This document shows, piece after piece, positions 5,972 through 6,717 of a DNA stretch of 6,717 nucleotides. The DNA is from an uncultured Lachnospiraceae bacterium (GTDB lineage Bacteria > Bacillota > Clostridia > Lachnospirales > Lachnospiraceae), in contig CAJOQO010000189.1 of the NCBI GenBank assembly GCA_905236545.1, positions 1 to 6,717 of the forward strand, given 5' to 3'. A program made the position numbers and the translations under genes. The notes below the pieces were generated by a model. That model was not told the origin of the DNA, searched no databases, and saw nothing but the letters and a program-made list of their open reading frames with translations. Numbering within the stretch: the stretch's first letter is position 1; every line of letters starts with the position of its first letter.

Positions 5972-6605
5972 TCAGAGCAGAGAGAAGCTGGGGTCAGAGC
6001 GCGGGATCGCGCTGATCTTTGTTGTTCTGATCGCAGCGATCGCCGCCGTAAGCATCAGTATCATCTTTCTGGGCTATCAGCAGCACCTGAAAAACAGCAG
6101 GCGCCTCTTTGATGAAGTAACCGTTTCCACAGCGGAGCGTGTCGCGAGGGAAACGTATATCCTGGATCTCAAGTCCGGCGGCATCACGTATTATTATGAT
6201 GAGATACACAGAACCGTGACCGACGCGTCGACCTTCGAAGGCAAGGTTCCGATCCCCGGCTACGGGCGTTCCTATGCGTCCGAGAACAAAAGGGGCGAGA
6301 CCGGTGCCATCGGCATCCCGAACAGAGGAAAGGACGGAGGCGCGCAGTTTCTGGCAGTCAGCGTAGAGTCGGATGGACGTATTCACAGCAGATGGCAGGG
6401 AGCCTGGCTGACGGCGGAAGACTATGAACTGATGACGACGGCAGAGCGCGAACGCCTGACCATCGACCAGCTGAATCAGATCGATTCGAGCCTGATCTAC
6501 GAGCTGGGAAAAGCGAAGCAGATGACGGAGTCCGGACAAAACGCGGCATCGACAGAATCGGAGCAGAAAATGACATCGGAATATGGAAAGAAACTATGGA
6601 ACTGA
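5955..6605 (+). CDS. Pseudopilin-like minor type IV pilus protein (PilX/GspK-like N-terminus, lacks Glu5)
   Basis: 216 residues with a class III signal-like N-terminus: a polar leader ending SERG, then a hydrophobic helix IALIFVVLIAAIAAVSISIIF at about 18-38. Prepilin peptidase would cleave after G17, leaving Ile as residue 1. Position 5 of the mature protein is Phe22 rather than the Glu of major pilins. The string RGIALIFVVL resembles the RGxALIVVL start of PilX_N and GspK proteins, which also often lack Glu5. These are minor subunits at or near the pilus tip. The remainder is a soluble domain I do not recognise, with YYYDEIHRTVTD and GETGAIGIPNRG, no cysteines and a Ser/Gln/Glu-rich end. 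It starts ten bases after pilC, and its last ten bases overlap pilD, so it is probably cotranslated with both. A membrane-anchored accessory protein that is never processed is the alternative. The pilin-type N-terminus is fairly sure; the exact role is inferred. Confidence 0.75.
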   Translation: MKERMNQSREKLGSERGIALIFVVLIAAIAAVSISIIFLGYQQHLKNSRRLFDEVTVSTAERVARETYILDLKSGGITYYYDEIHRTVTDASTFEGKVPIPGYGRSYASENKRGETGAIGIPNRGKDGGAQFLAVSVESDGRIHSRWQGAWLTAEDYELMTTAERERLTIDQLNQIDSSLIYELGKAKQMTESGQNAASTESEQKMTSEYGKKLWN

Positions 6606-6717
6606 CTACCGGGTTCAGAATCTATTTTGGAATCCTTGCATTTGTCTTCGGAACTGTGTTCGGCAGCTTCCTGAACTGCATGGCCTGGAGGATCGCCCAT
6701 CATGAAAGCGTATGGAA
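6596..6717 (+). CDS. pilD: Prepilin peptidase/N-methyltransferase PilD, N-terminal 40 codons (3' end outside window)
   Basis: An ATG at 6596 opens a frame that runs off the window edge and reads MELTTGFRIYFGILAFVFG, continuing TVFGSFLNCMAWRIAHHESVW. The first 25 or so residues form a hydrophobic helix. GSFLNxxxxRI, followed shortly by ES(V), is the hallmark N-terminal pattern of prepilin peptidases (GSFLNVxxxRLPxxES), the inner-membrane aspartic enzymes that cleave and N-methylate prepilins. The zinc-binding cysteines and the catalytic aspartates would lie beyond the window. The start overlaps the last ten bases of the pseudopilin-like gene (ATGGAACTGA). A purine-rich GGAAAG ends five bases before it, which together with the overlap suggests translational coupling. 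The fragment is short, but the motif and the pil context make the call good. Confidence 0.85.
   Translation, partial: MELTTGFRIYFGILAFVFGTVFGSFLNCMAWRIAHHESVW

Noticed and set aside
1..6717. CRISPR array, tRNA, rRNA, insertion sequence or prophage signs
   Set aside because: No spaced direct repeats, tRNA-like folds, transposase motifs or terminal inverted repeats were seen, and the coding style is even across the window.

Overview
The window suggests a Gram-positive, moderately GC-rich anaerobe of the Clostridia, Lachnospiraceae-like by feel. This placement is inferred from AGGAGG-type ribosome binding sites, a TGn-extended TATAAT promoter, a clostridial-style compact type IV pilus (T4P) locus, and a bacterial Suv3-like helicase next to it. 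No rRNA or other phylogenetic marker is present, so it remains an inference. Every gene supported here is on the + strand.

Layout. Bases 1-1525 hold the 3' part of a Suv3-like superfamily 2 RNA helicase, with an acidic/basic linker, an extra C-terminal domain and an Arg-rich tail. A 156-base gap follows, with a triple 10-bp repeat and a good promoter at about 1587-1617. Next comes a T4P assembly cluster: pilB (1682-3361, extension ATPase), pilT (3458-4558, retraction ATPase), pilC (4721-5944, inner-membrane platform), an unnamed pseudopilin-like gene (5955-6605), and the first 40 codons of a prepilin peptidase gene, pilD (6596 to the window end). No intergenic stretch exceeds 300 bases.

How the genes work together. 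PilD would cleave and methylate prepilins. PilC is the membrane platform through which pilins are inserted into or removed from the fibre. PilB powers extension and PilT powers retraction. The pseudopilin-like protein looks like a minor, tip-type subunit, because it lacks the Glu5 found in major pilins. PilB carries a clear tandem MshEN motif (two 24-residue repeats, 5-residue spacer), so extension is probably controlled by cyclic di-GMP. The major pilin and the PilM/N/O-like alignment proteins are not in this window and may lie downstream.

I see no unknown multi-gene system. The points most worth following are the MshEN signature of PilB, the Glu5-lacking pseudopilin between pilC and pilD, the Gly-rich PilT tail whose coding end has been tandemly duplicated past its own stop codon, the 12-bp duplication that creates two start codons for the pseudopilin gene, and the unusual C-terminal extension of the helicase.
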